Assembly: GCA_009785425.1 (NCBI GenBank)
Contig: WQWI01000003.1
Span: 1-64,000 of the forward strand
Direction of reading: 5' to 3'
DNA: 64,000 bases
Origin: Bacteroidales bacterium
GTDB taxonomy: Bacteria; Bacteroidota; Bacteroidia; Bacteroidales; P3
Shown one piece after another: positions 34,856-44,815 of this stretch. The notes under the pieces were generated by a model, which was not told the origin of the DNA, searched no databases, and worked only from the letters and a program-made list of their open reading frames with translations. Position numbers and translations under genes: made by a program. Numbering within the stretch: the first letter of the stretch is position 1; each line of letters starts with the position of its first letter.

Positions 34856-36910
34856 TCAATCCCTTATCAAGCGAATATAGTTAGCTGTAGCAACTGATGT
34901 GCTTTGGAAATGTGCAGAGGTACCTAAAGGTCCATCCATAAGGTTAATCCTAAACGTAGTCATCATGTGCCGACCTTCAAACTGTGCTGCGTTCGGAACA
35001 TGTTGGTACGTGTCAATCATTATAAAGTGTGATGCATTTATGAACGGATCCGCATAAGTGCCCAGACCTGTTCGTTGTCCTCCTCCTCTTGCACTGAATC
35101 CTGTTTCATTGCTACGAAAGTCACTGAGTATAGCGGCCGGTCTGGCCGGAGGTGCTATTCCGGCAGCGAAATCAACCTGATGAATATAGCGATAGAGTAT
35201 TTCGAAGTGTGCTCTTCTCGGAACATTCCACCCGTTTGGCGATATTCTATCAACAATCTCTCCTTGAGGAATGGCAGTGGTATGCCCGTTAGGGCGGAAG
35301 TTGATTACCGCCGGAAAATTATACACTAAGCCATCAGTGTTACGAAGAGTTATATCGTCCGGTTCTGTAGAATTAGCGTCGTCTATATCTCTCCGAGTTC
35401 CTAATGTGATACCTGTTCCGCCTCGAGCCGATAGAGCTACGGCCGGACTCCACGCTTGAACTCCCGGAGTTCTTACATTCCAATCATCTTCCGAGACATC
35501 GGTTAATATCGGTGTTCCGTCCGCAAAGCGTCTGGTGCGAAGATTGTCGGCAATCCAGTATTGTGTACCTATTTTAACGATTCGGTAGTATTCTACCTCT
35601 GTTGTTTCGTCATTGATAGCGTCTCCTGTACGTTCATCGCGTAGCAACATAGGCTTCAATGTAGCATAAAAGGTATTGACAACTCCCGGATTAACCGTTG
35701 TCCAACGCGAGGATCCTACAGTAAGGAAAATCAAAGAGTCTCCCGTAATTGGCGGATGGCCTCCACCGTATGAAAGCAGGATTTGATTTGCAAGCGTAGT
35801 GGCTGTAACATTCAGGTTCCACTGAACAAAATTTCCGTTATCCACGGCTAAACCTGTCGCTAAATTAGCTCTGTTGCTATTCGGTAACATCGTGTAAGCT
35901 ACGACCGCCTGCCTGTTAACGTTGTTATTACGAAGAAGCTCTAAACACAACTCACCGATTTTCACTCCTCTTGCCCATATTTCGTAAACAAAGGAACTTT
36001 CCCAAGTTGCATCTCTAAGATCCAATATGTAAGCCGTTGTTGAAAGTGTGATATCGTAGGTGTGAATGACCGATCCTACCCATTCCGTATTTGGGAAGGA
36101 TATCCTGAACGTTTCTCCTGCGTTGTTGATAATTTCAAGCATAACGTCTTCGGTGCTACCGGGGAATACAACAGCTTTTGCAGTAACTGTTTCTCCGGAA
36201 ATACTATGGTTTCCTATTACGAGGTCTGTGGGTTCCCCTGTGGTTATTAATGACCCATCTTCCAACAACATGTAGCCCGTAAGGTTTTGATTGGTAATTC
36301 TTATTGTAAGTCCGCTTGAGACAGGGTCTGTTACACCTTCTCCGTTAGAGATATTAAAAACCACTTTCGTTAATTGCTGCGTAAAACTCAGATCAATAGG
36401 TGCTTGATGTCTACGGTTGTAGCCTATATTTTCTCTTGTGGCTCTTGCATAAAGTACTTCGAGAGCTGCCAAATCGCTTTGATCGCTGATATTGATTGGT
36501 TTTCTAAAGTCCTCGGTAATGTTCGTCGTAAACGGTCGGTATGCTACAAATCTTCTTCGAGCTGTATCCTCATCACTAAAGAACAACGGATTACCATCTA
36601 TAGCCGAAAATGTTGTTCTACTTCCGGGAGAAGCCGAAAATTGTTTGTTATCTACTATGAGGTTACTCGGTGCGAATATCGGAAGTGTGTCTGCTCTATC
36701 ATGACCGGGATTTGTTGCTCTGCTCATAAATACTCCGATGCGATGTTCGGCAGTCCATGGTTCTCCGACTGTTCCCGGTACAGAAGGCTGTACTATGGAT
36801 CCTGTGAATGAGATTTGCAAAGACAATTGCTGCTCCGAAGTATCTTCGGGTCTACACGCCGTTAGCGTTACTATTATGCCTGCAAGGGCAATGATTAGGA
36901 TTTTTTTCAT
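34856..36910 (-). CDS. fimbrillin-like lipoprotein with C-terminal FISUMP domain
   Basis: A 684-residue lipoprotein (Cys19 in LTAC). Residues about 30-290 match the Mfa/FimA-like pattern of Bacteroidetes fimbrillins: ISFTGSI, RIGVFMS, FSAIDGNPLFF, RRFVAYRPF and LSFTQQLTKVVFNIS. The recurrent FVYEI...IGELCLELL...VAYTM module follows (about 295-400), then a FISUMP domain (about 445-684; IGTQYWIADNLRTRRFADGTPI and NGWNVPRRAHFEIL). The fimbrillin part suggests surface assembly. It starts 1 nt after the stop of the preceding FISUMP gene, a translational-coupling distance. Confidence 0.8.
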   Translation of the reverse strand: MKKILIIALAGIIVTLTACRPEDTSEQQLSLQISFTGSIVQPSVPGTVGEPWTAEHRIGVFMSRATNPGHDRADTLPIFAPSNLIVDNKQFSASPGSRTTFSAIDGNPLFFSDEDTARRRFVAYRPFTTNITEDFRKPINISDQSDLAALEVLYARATRENIGYNRRHQAPIDLSFTQQLTKVVFNISNGEGVTDPVSSGLTIRITNQNLTGYMLLEDGSLITTGEPTDLVIGNHSISGETVTAKAVVFPGSTEDVMLEIINNAGETFRISFPNTEWVGSVIHTYDITLSTTAYILDLRDATWESSFVYEIWARGVKIGELCLELLRNNNVNRQAVVAYTMLPNSNRANLATGLAVDNGNFVQWNLNVTATTLANQILLSYGGGHPPITGDSLIFLTVGSSRWTTVNPGVVNTFYATLKPMLLRDERTGDAINDETTEVEYYRIVKIGTQYWIADNLRTRRFADGTPILTDVSEDDWNVRTPGVQAWSPAVALSARGGTGITLGTRRDIDDANSTEPDDITLRNTDGLVYNFPAVINFRPNGHTTAIPQGEIVDRISPNGWNVPRRAHFEILYRYIHQVDFAAGIAPPARPAAILSDFRSNETGFSARGGGQRTGLGTYADPFINASHFIMIDTYQHVPNAAQFEGRHMMTTFRINLMDGPLGTSAHFQSTSVATANYIRLIRD

Positions 36911-36911
36911 A

Positions 36912-39050
36912 TTACAAATCTAAAATTAAACGTACATATTTCGTTCTGTGGGTTGACTGCCCTGCACGTTGCAGTGGAAAATGTCCGGCTTCCTGGCTGT
37001 TCTGTGTTTCTATCGAAAAGAAGTCCATCCAGTGTTGTTGGAAGGCTTCGGGTTGGGCCGACCTCCACCGATAGCCATCAATGGCCAAGAACATCGTTCC
37101 TCCGTTGGTTCCGGTAACTGTATTTGAACGCGATACATTTCCTATTCCCGTGAATCCGGTGATGTTGCTGCTATGTCCAACAAAAGGTTGTGATGTCGGG
37201 TATCTTTCTATAGTGTATCCACTAAGCTTACCTTCTCTACCTCCTAAACGATCCGGTGCCTGCGTGTGACTTTGTGGCATACCTGGTCCTCCAAAGTGAA
37301 ATTGGTAAGCATATCTTGCCATAATCCAAAACTCATATCTTCGAGGAACGCGCCAAGGTGAATTAGCCGGAGATAACCTGTCAACAATTTGTGCGGCAGG
37401 TATCTGCTGACCAAAAATACCACGTGTTCTTGTCATAGCATGAAAATTGTATAATAGCCCGTACGTCATACGAAGTTCCTCACTGTCGGGATTCGGATTA
37501 TTGGCGTCACGTTCATTTATGGTTGTGTGACCAACAGTAACACTATGCGTTCTCACTCCTATATGGGTTGCGGGGAACATACCGTTTGTCCATGGTATTG
37601 CAGCTCCCGGACCGACCAGTGGATTTCCGTCCGCCGGCGTCCATGGTCCGTCACCCATTGGATCTCCCCATCGTGCTCCCTCTAACATTGCTACACTTGT
37701 CGGAATGTTCTCACCATCCGACCAACGTGAGGTGCGGAGGTTTTCGCGTGTCCAAAATTGAGTACCTATTTTCACTATACCATACGTAAAATCTTCGCTG
37801 GTTTGTCCGTGGTTGTTAGCAGGACCTGAACGTTGGTCGCGAAGCACAAATGGTCTCAATTCGGCATGAACATGAGTTTCTATAGGTCGGTCAATCACTC
37901 CTTCTCCGGCGATACTCATACGCGAAGCTCCTTGAGCCAAATAAATCGTTGCAGGAATGATAATCTGATGTGGTTGTTCGAGCAAATCAATCGTAATCAT
38001 CGGCAAACTCGGATTAATATCCTCGCCCGGATCATAAACGGCTAATATTTCGTGAGGGAGAGTAGTATTGGTAACATTTGAGAGCCACGCAATATGGTGC
38101 CCCGTTTCAACAACCAGTCCTCCGCTCAAACTAACACCAATTGGAATATCGTTATCATCCAATATCATTGGATAGGCAACGATGGTTCTCATACGAACTA
38201 TGGGGTCAACATCACCGGGGTTATGCCTGTGTAGATACTCCAAAGCAATCTTACCTATAACCCTTTGATTAACCGGATCGAATATTTCATACACATAACT
38301 GTCTTCAAAAGTTAGTCCGGAAAGATCGATGATGTAAGGCTCTCCCTGCAATCGATTTTGTGAAACGGCAAGCAATCCTTCCGCACCTTCTCCGGAAAGT
38401 GTGAACGTGAGATTACGCCTATCGGTTTCGCTTTCATTTTCTCCAAATTCAAATTCCAACATACTGTTTACAGTGTCAATATTAATGTTTTGTATCCACT
38501 CAACCATTTCAAAATTCTCGTAGTTTATCACGATATTTTCCCAGGCAACGTTAGTAATAACTTCAAGACTGGCATCTCCCGATGGTGCACCTACATTAAA
38601 TGCATTTCCAATTGCAAATTCAATGTAGCGCGAATAGTCCTGATGAACGTGGATTCGTCTAATGTTGTCTCCAATAGAAAGCTCGAACCAAGACCATCGA
38701 TCTCTATATGCACCATCTATTGGCCTTGCATTTTCTCCTACGGTAAGATGTATTCGGTTTCCATGACGCGAGAAAGCAATCCAGTTAACAGCCGTTGGGG
38801 TAATAACTTCCCAGTGGTCGGCAGGAGTTTCAAGATCGATTTCAATGGAAAGCAATCGACGTGCACCATTAAATTCTCCGAGGAAAAGCGTATCGCCATC
38901 GAGTTTTATATCCTCAATCTGACCAAGAAGATCCCCCGTTACATTTATAGAAAAACGATTAGGTCCATCATAAAGATCTGCTCTACAACCGGCGATTATG
39001 ACAAGAGTCGTAACTAAAATTGCCGTGACCAAAATTTTAATTGTTTTCAT
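36912..39050 (-). CDS. BACON-like / FISUMP lipoprotein
   Basis: A 712-residue lipoprotein (Cys22 in IAGC). The first 230 residues form two BACON-like beta units (ETPADHWEVI...VNWIAFSRHGNRIHL, then IRRIHVHQDY; and WENIVINYENFEMVEWI...FTLSGEGAEGLLAVSQNR). The recurrent YVYEIFDP...VIGKIALEYLHRHNPG...VAYPM module (about 245-390) and a FISUMP domain (about 430-712; YGIVKIGTQFW, LLYNFHAMTRT, PWRVPRRYEF) follow. BACON domains are carbohydrate/mucin-binding or spacer folds in Bacteroidetes surface proteins. It lies 15 nt after the smaller BACON lipoprotein gene. Confidence 0.8.
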   Translation of the reverse strand: MKTIKILVTAILVTTLVIIAGCRADLYDGPNRFSINVTGDLLGQIEDIKLDGDTLFLGEFNGARRLLSIEIDLETPADHWEVITPTAVNWIAFSRHGNRIHLTVGENARPIDGAYRDRWSWFELSIGDNIRRIHVHQDYSRYIEFAIGNAFNVGAPSGDASLEVITNVAWENIVINYENFEMVEWIQNINIDTVNSMLEFEFGENESETDRRNLTFTLSGEGAEGLLAVSQNRLQGEPYIIDLSGLTFEDSYVYEIFDPVNQRVIGKIALEYLHRHNPGDVDPIVRMRTIVAYPMILDDNDIPIGVSLSGGLVVETGHHIAWLSNVTNTTLPHEILAVYDPGEDINPSLPMITIDLLEQPHQIIIPATIYLAQGASRMSIAGEGVIDRPIETHVHAELRPFVLRDQRSGPANNHGQTSEDFTYGIVKIGTQFWTRENLRTSRWSDGENIPTSVAMLEGARWGDPMGDGPWTPADGNPLVGPGAAIPWTNGMFPATHIGVRTHSVTVGHTTINERDANNPNPDSEELRMTYGLLYNFHAMTRTRGIFGQQIPAAQIVDRLSPANSPWRVPRRYEFWIMARYAYQFHFGGPGMPQSHTQAPDRLGGREGKLSGYTIERYPTSQPFVGHSSNITGFTGIGNVSRSNTVTGTNGGTMFLAIDGYRWRSAQPEAFQQHWMDFFSIETQNSQEAGHFPLQRAGQSTHRTKYVRLILDL

Positions 39051-39065
39051 ATTTTGTGTGTTTTT

Positions 39066-39728
39066 TTAGATTGGTTTTTGTACAAGTTCAAACGAAGCCG
39101 ATGCACCCTCTCCCGAAATCGTAATCGTTGCAAAGCGTGAATCTATCAGTGATGGGTTAGGTGCAGTTGAGAATGTTACCTCATTACGATTTACCATAAT
39201 AGGATTGATCCAATAAACATTCTCCGGTCCTGTAACACTTATTGAAAGATTCTCTTGTGCCACAGTAGTTCGCATTGGAAATGTTGTATTGGCACGGCCT
39301 GCCCCAATAATCAGTGTATCTCCTGCCGGGAATGAAATAAAACGGACATAGTTTTGTTGTATGTATATTCGCTTTACGGTTTCTTGATAAGCAAAGTCTA
39401 TCCTTGACGTTCGAGAGACTCCACTATAATTTCCGGCCACCCTAAGGAGTACCTTATTTCCTACATGCTCAAAAGTGACCCAATCGTCGAGTGTAGGAAC
39501 AAGGGCATACCAACGTCCTCTCGCTTGAAGTTCGACATCAATACCAACGGTATTTCCGCTTCCTTCGAATTTAAGCGTAGTACCATCGAACTCTACTCCG
39601 TCCGGCAGAACCGGTATTGCAACATTTAGCTCAACTCCTCTGGTATCGGAGTCGCTACTTTCACAAGCGGTTGTTAAAACCATTGCGAAAATCAAGAGTA
39701 GTGCTACAGGGAATTTACATATTTTCAT
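39066..39728 (-). CDS. small BACON-domain lipoprotein
   Basis: A 220-residue lipoprotein (Cys22 in TTAC) with two BACON-like beta units: GIDVELQARGRWYALVPTLDDWVTF followed by KRIYIQQNY, and a second unit ending in ISGEGASASFELVQKPI. It is a shorter homologue of the N-terminal half of the next gene (36912-39050), so the pair probably arose by duplication. It stands directly after SusD, the usual place of a surface glycan- or peptide-binding accessory protein. Confidence 0.78.
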   Translation of the reverse strand: MKICKFPVALLLIFAMVLTTACESSDSDTRGVELNVAIPVLPDGVEFDGTTLKFEGSGNTVGIDVELQARGRWYALVPTLDDWVTFEHVGNKVLLRVAGNYSGVSRTSRIDFAYQETVKRIYIQQNYVRFISFPAGDTLIIGAGRANTTFPMRTTVAQENLSISVTGPENVYWINPIMVNRNEVTFSTAPNPSLIDSRFATITISGEGASASFELVQKPI

Positions 39729-39764
39729 GTTTGTATGTGTTTTTTATTGTTAACGTTTTTGTAT

Positions 39765-41417
39765 CTATTCCTCTTCTGCACCGTCGTCAAATGGACCGTA
39801 TCCGGGATTTTGTTGATCGCGCATAGCACGGTTTGCTACCATTTCCGATAGTGGTATCGGAAATATGGCTTGACGGAAACGGTTTGAACCGGAAGATCCG
39901 GCTCCGGCCATGGGGTCATGTGTAAAGTCCCCAAATCGAACATTTGTCACAGTATTTACACCAAAGTTTGAGCTCCCCGGAACCAATTGTAGTCCCACAA
40001 GATCACGCCCTCGTCTGAATAAATCCCAGTAGTTGTGCCCCATAAGCATGAGTTCGCGACGACGTTCATCGAGCACAGTAATAGCGTTTCCTCCTGGCAT
40101 ATTTCCGCTTATTTCTGCTGCAGTAACCTCTGCCTTGCGTCTTGGTAATGTGATCATAGATAGATAGTAAGCCGCCATCTGAAAATTACCCAACATGGCA
40201 TAAGCCTCGGCGATACTGAGAATAACCTCCGGAAAAGTTACCACAGGAATGTTATGTACAGAGTGGAACGGATCGCCAACAAATCTGCGAATCGTTACCC
40301 AGTCGTCTTCTCCGTGAATACCCATAGGTACAATCATAGTTCTGCGAATATCGTCAGGAAATTCTTCCAATATATCACGACCTCTGTCACGATTCCATTC
40401 GCCTTGATCGCCCCAAGTAAGCCCTAATTTAGCAAATCCTATGTTTGTGCTTTGCACCTGTCCGTCTAACGGAGATCCCGGATTGTCATACGACGGGTGG
40501 CGAACCCAATAGTTTATTGAATTTGCTCCCAGATTAGTTGCAACGGTGTAGCCAAATTCCCAAATACTTTCCGAGTTGAACGGGCGGTGATGTGTAGATG
40601 GCCAAGATTCCCAAGGAATAATCGAATAATTTCCACCATACATCGCCATCCAGTATTCACCATATTCAACAACTCTTTGCCAATCGTTAAGATATAAATG
40701 TGCACGAATAATTAGAGCCTTAGCCGCAGCGGCATTGGTAAATCCACGTCCTCTTGACGATCTTCCGTGAAGCAGGCGATAACCGGCATTCAATTCCTCT
40801 AAAATAAATGCGTATGTGGTTGCTGCTGTTTCGCGACGCACTTCGCGGTGGAAGACATTGGTTCCTTTTTCAACCGTGGTGATAATTGGTAAGCCCCAGC
40901 GGAACTGTTCCCGAAATCTAGCTTGCCCGGGTATCGAAAACAGTGGAGGATATGCAAACAAACGCATCAAATCGAAATAAGCCAATCCACGAAGTACGTG
41001 TGCTTCACCTCTGATTTGACGTAACTGCTCAACATCGCCACGAACATCATCTATGTTTTCAATAAGGATAGTCAAGTTGCGTATCACATTGAAACCTGCC
41101 GTCCAAATGCGTAAGGCATTTCCGTTGGTATTTTCGGATTCTCCATTCCATGCTTCGGTATGAAACGATAAACCTCCCGGAACGTTACGCATCCAAAAAT
41201 CAGGACTTTTTGCAGCCTCATAAAGGAAGAGAGTTTTTCCGTAATAGTGATGATGTGACATGTGTCCATATGCACCGGTAAGCAAGTTCATCATTCCTAC
41301 CGGAGTGCGTATATCCTCCATATTAAACATGGTATAAGGCTCTCTGTCAAGCAAATCACACGAAGGCGTAATAAACAGAATTGAGAGCAAAAACAATATG
41401 CAAAATATCTTTTTCAT
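39765..41417 (-). CDS. SusD/RagB family outer-membrane lipoprotein
   Basis: The start is set at ATG 41417 (MKKIFCILFLL), 19 nt after SusC ends, because this gives a lipoprotein signal with Cys20 (TPSC). The frame is open to 41459, overlapping susC. SusD features: the N-terminal NLLTGAYGHM segment, LRGLAYFDLMRLFAYPP (about 160-175), TPR-like helices, and late ILSIAEAYAMLG and DERRRELMLMGHNYWDLFRRG segments. Length 550. Partner of the SusC gene upstream. Confidence 0.93.
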   Translation of the reverse strand: MKKIFCILFLLSILFITPSCDLLDREPYTMFNMEDIRTPVGMMNLLTGAYGHMSHHHYYGKTLFLYEAAKSPDFWMRNVPGGLSFHTEAWNGESENTNGNALRIWTAGFNVIRNLTILIENIDDVRGDVEQLRQIRGEAHVLRGLAYFDLMRLFAYPPLFSIPGQARFREQFRWGLPIITTVEKGTNVFHREVRRETAATTYAFILEELNAGYRLLHGRSSRGRGFTNAAAAKALIIRAHLYLNDWQRVVEYGEYWMAMYGGNYSIIPWESWPSTHHRPFNSESIWEFGYTVATNLGANSINYWVRHPSYDNPGSPLDGQVQSTNIGFAKLGLTWGDQGEWNRDRGRDILEEFPDDIRRTMIVPMGIHGEDDWVTIRRFVGDPFHSVHNIPVVTFPEVILSIAEAYAMLGNFQMAAYYLSMITLPRRKAEVTAAEISGNMPGGNAITVLDERRRELMLMGHNYWDLFRRGRDLVGLQLVPGSSNFGVNTVTNVRFGDFTHDPMAGAGSSGSNRFRQAIFPIPLSEMVANRAMRDQQNPGYGPFDDGAEEE

Positions 41418-41436
41418 AGTAATTAAATTTTCGTGA

Positions 41437-44400
41437 TTAAAAATTAAGTGAAAGTCCAACTAAGAACGTTGTGGCGGAAGGAAAACTGTCTAACATACGA
41501 AATCCATCAATCGACAATTCAGGATCGTATCCCGGGATGTGCGAAAAAATAAACGGATTTTCGGTTTGTGCAAAAATAATTGCCGACTGCATACCAATTC
41601 TATTAATAAGACTTTCCGGTAGGGTGTATTGAAGTCTAATACTTTGAATTTTCAAATAATCGCCTCTGTAAAGGAATCTGGTGTGACGTGTTTGAGGCGA
41701 TGCACCGTGAAGTCGCATAGGTACTTGACCATACGGATTGAGCGGTGTCCAGCGATCCAATTGGTCTACAGACATCGAATAATTATTAAAGACACCTTCG
41801 GTATCTGTTCTGCTGGCTCCCAAGAAGTCAAAAATATGATGTCCCCATCCGTATGAAAATAGTGCACTCAACGAGAGTGGACCCCACGAATAAGTTAATG
41901 AAAGACCTCCGGTAACCTTAGGAATACCCTGCCCTTCAAGAAGCCACGGAGCTTGAGAATGATTATTTGGACCCCAATCAAATATTCCGCTATTCGTTGG
42001 AAATTCTCTCCACATCAATCTCTGACCTGTCTGAGGGTCCACACCTCCCCATCGACGCAAACGCCACGAGTTGACAGATAGTCCGTTGTCTAACCATTGG
42101 CGCATCGTTGGGTCCCATTCGGGAGATTCCAAACCGTAGTAAACTGCTCTTAATGTTGCCAAATTAAAGTTGAAATCTAAACTGTGTCTACCTCTTTCGA
42201 AAGCCGTTCCGCCCAATTCGAACTCAAATCCTGTGTTGTGAATTCCGGCAGATGTGTTCATCAATTGGGTTTGAAAACCGGAAGCAGAGGATACAGGCAC
42301 ATCTCTCAATAAATTGTGTGATCTGCGGTCGAAGTATTCTGCTGAAAAGCGAATACGTTCGTTGAACAACCTCATGTCTATACCAAAATTCCAAATTCTA
42401 TTGCCCTCCCAAGTCAAGGTTGGAGATGGAATAAACGTTTGACGAGCTCCTGTTTGTCCCATATATGTGTTTAGCGAAAATGCTTCGCGCCAACTAAAAA
42501 GTTCGCTCGGCAGGGTTCCGCTTGTTCCATAACTCATTCTTAAACGTATGCTGTTGATTTGCTCAAATGGAACGATATTTCTGAACCAAGGTTCGTTCGA
42601 AATTCGCCATGCTCCTGCCAACGCCCAAAAATCGCCCCAGCGATAATCGGGATGAAAACGCGATGAGCCATCTCTACGGATCGACGCCGTAAGGAAGTAA
42701 CGAAATCTAAATGAATAATCAACGGTTGCTATCAGTCCTATTTGCGAATAACTGTCTCCGCCTCCCGTCCAATCGAGAATCTCAGATCCCATCGAAGCAT
42801 GATGGTGGTCGTTGGTCGGAAAGTTACCCGTAATAAACTGGTTAAATGTTCTGTTTCGGTTTTCAAATTCAGCTCCGGCAACTGCATTCAAACGATGGAC
42901 GCCGCCCCAATTATAGTCGTAGAAAAAAAGGTTTGTTGTCGTAAATCTGCGATTATGTGCATCTCTTTGTAATAATCGTCCACCCACAGCACTACCTACT
43001 CCGAAATCGCTGTGAGCGAAATCCGTGCGACGTGATAAAGTATAATTCATCGTATTGGTCGTTCTGAATCTTAAACCCGGTAAGATATTGTTCACCTGCA
43101 AATAACCCTGCATGAAAATTCTCGTTTGAGGTCTATCGTTACGATTAAGGTTGGCACTTGCCACCGGATTGTTTGAGAAAAGCAGGTTGTCGGGGAAGTT
43201 AAAATTGAGTGACCCATCCTGCAAATGTACAGGCACTACGGGAGGTACTATTGATGCCGTGTATTGTGGCTGGTTGAAGTTTGCTCCCGAAAGAGGTGGA
43301 CCTGACTGCATCGAATAAGTCAATGCGTTGTTCAAATTCCATTGGATCCTGTTTCTGTCAGTTCCTCCCGAAAGTCTTAAACGCAACGAGTAGCGTTGTA
43401 GTTGGCTGTGGATAATTGTTCCTTGTTGATTGAAATACCCCAACGAAAGAAAATAACGTAAATCTCTTGTTCCGCCTCGCATCGAGAAGTCGGTTTGCAC
43501 AAACGGTGCAATTCGCGTTATTTCATCAAACCAATTGGTATTAGGCAATAGGTGTCGATGCTCACCAAAAAAATCGAAGTCGTGATAGGTGCCATCACCG
43601 ACAGGTATCGCAAACATATTGTTAAAACTATGACGAGCTTGCTTTTGCCATTGGTGGAAGTTCAAACCGTTGAATAGGTAATTGTCTTGATCAAGATAGA
43701 GCCCCCATAGTTGTTCGGCAAGTTCTACGCGATCTCCTATAATACCGGCGAGAATACCGTGCATTTCTGCCTCCACCCACAATTCGGCAAACTGCGGTCC
43801 GTTAAGTAAGTTAGGTCGCATGTGCATGATACCGACACCGGCTTGTGTCATAAAGCTGAAGGACGGTCTGTCGCCTGCCAAGCCGCTATGCGTCGTAATA
43901 ACAATAACACCATTTGCTCCTCTTGAGCCGTAAAGAGCAGCCGAAGCAGCATCTCTCAAAATGGTGATGTTTGCAATATCCATCGGATTGAGTGTCGTCA
44001 GTGGATTTGCAGGACTTCCGGCATCTCCGGTCATTCCGTCCATATCCCATACTACACCGTCAACAACGAAAAGCGGCTGATTTCCGGCATTCATAGAGCC
44101 CACCCCTCTCAAGCGTATTTCTGCTGCTTGTCCGGGCTGTCCACTGGATGTAGAAATAAGACCTGGAGCATTCCCTCTCAAAGCCTCGTCCACAGAACCA
44201 AAAGGACGTTGTCTAATTGTAGCGTCGGACATTACGAAAGCTGAACCGACATAAGCCTCTGCCGAAACAGTACGAAAGCCGGTAATAACAACTTCCTCCA
44301 AGCGCTCCATTTCTTCTCGAAGTACTACATCTACTGTTGCACCAGGTCCAACAGGCACACGAGAGGTTTGCATTCCCATAAAAGAGAAAAGGAGTACCAC

Positions 44401-44634
44401 ATCTCCTGTAGCGGGTACAGCGATTGAGTAACGTCCATTGATATCGGTAATCGCACCTGTGGTTGTTCCCTCAATTATGATACTCACGCCGGGCAAAGTC
44501 TCGCGTCGATCATCTGTAACCACTCCCGTTATTGTACGGGTTTGTGCGCTCAATGCTTGTACAAAAACCATTGAGGCAAATAGGATGCACCAAAATTTTC
44601 CGTGATTTTTGTAAATAGTCTGTGTTTTTTTCAT
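41437..44634 (-). CDS. SusC/RagA family TonB-dependent transporter
   Basis: A 1065-residue outer-membrane importer. Signal peptide (cut after LSAQ, about 31), carboxypeptidase-regulatory-like domain (TITGVVTD, about 33-115), plug with VVITGF, PLFVVDGVVW (about 195-205) and ITILRDAASAALYGSRGANGVI (SusC hallmark), and barrel ending SLNF. First gene of the second Sus-type operon, which continues through BACON, FISUMP, hydrolase and T9SS genes to the terminator at 29270. Its leader of about 250 nt carries a terminator-like hairpin and a G9 tract. Substrate unknown. Confidence 0.95.
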   Translation of the reverse strand: MKKTQTIYKNHGKFWCILFASMVFVQALSAQTRTITGVVTDDRRETLPGVSIIIEGTTTGAITDINGRYSIAVPATGDVVLLFSFMGMQTSRVPVGPGATVDVVLREEMERLEEVVITGFRTVSAEAYVGSAFVMSDATIRQRPFGSVDEALRGNAPGLISTSSGQPGQAAEIRLRGVGSMNAGNQPLFVVDGVVWDMDGMTGDAGSPANPLTTLNPMDIANITILRDAASAALYGSRGANGVIVITTHSGLAGDRPSFSFMTQAGVGIMHMRPNLLNGPQFAELWVEAEMHGILAGIIGDRVELAEQLWGLYLDQDNYLFNGLNFHQWQKQARHSFNNMFAIPVGDGTYHDFDFFGEHRHLLPNTNWFDEITRIAPFVQTDFSMRGGTRDLRYFLSLGYFNQQGTIIHSQLQRYSLRLRLSGGTDRNRIQWNLNNALTYSMQSGPPLSGANFNQPQYTASIVPPVVPVHLQDGSLNFNFPDNLLFSNNPVASANLNRNDRPQTRIFMQGYLQVNNILPGLRFRTTNTMNYTLSRRTDFAHSDFGVGSAVGGRLLQRDAHNRRFTTTNLFFYDYNWGGVHRLNAVAGAEFENRNRTFNQFITGNFPTNDHHHASMGSEILDWTGGGDSYSQIGLIATVDYSFRFRYFLTASIRRDGSSRFHPDYRWGDFWALAGAWRISNEPWFRNIVPFEQINSIRLRMSYGTSGTLPSELFSWREAFSLNTYMGQTGARQTFIPSPTLTWEGNRIWNFGIDMRLFNERIRFSAEYFDRRSHNLLRDVPVSSASGFQTQLMNTSAGIHNTGFEFELGGTAFERGRHSLDFNFNLATLRAVYYGLESPEWDPTMRQWLDNGLSVNSWRLRRWGGVDPQTGQRLMWREFPTNSGIFDWGPNNHSQAPWLLEGQGIPKVTGGLSLTYSWGPLSLSALFSYGWGHHIFDFLGASRTDTEGVFNNYSMSVDQLDRWTPLNPYGQVPMRLHGASPQTRHTRFLYRGDYLKIQSIRLQYTLPESLINRIGMQSAIIFAQTENPFIFSHIPGYDPELSIDGFRMLDSFPSATTFLVGLSLNF

Positions 44635-44680
44635 ATTGATTATAGTGTCTTGTTCGTTGTTTTTTGTGTTATGCTAAATG

Positions 44681-44711
44681 AAAAACAACACACCGCCATA
44701 AGGTGATGTGT
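44681..44711 (-). terminator. terminator-like hairpin in the susC leader (possible attenuator)
   Basis: On the minus strand ACACATCACC and GGCGGTGTGT pair at nine of ten positions around a 4-nt loop, followed by TTGTTTTTC. It lies between the predicted promoter (44893-44924) and the susC ATG at 44634, with no gene upstream to terminate. This fits conditional termination of the leader. Confidence 0.5.
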
Positions 44712-44758
44712 CGCTAATTAAAGTGTAGTGTTGTGTGAGTGTTGCCTGTATTGCAAAC

Positions 44759-44775
44759 GTTGTCTAAATGACAAC
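44759..44775 (-). promoter_or_regulatory. second hairpin in the susC leader
   Basis: GTTGTC and GACAAC enclose a 5-nt loop, about 50 nt upstream of the terminator-like stem on the minus strand. It is part of the otherwise unexplained leader between the promoter and susC, in which I see no reading frame that looks real. Confidence 0.35.
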
Positions 44776-44806
44776 CCGCGCCAATTGATTGAAACAGAGG
44801 CAAATA

Positions 44807-44815
44807 CCCCCCCCC
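44807..44815 (-). repeat. G9 homopolymer tract in the susC leader
   Basis: Nine C on the plus strand read as nine G in the leader transcript of the second Sus operon. Homopolymers of this length are prone to slippage and may vary leader structure between cells. Confidence 0.6.
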
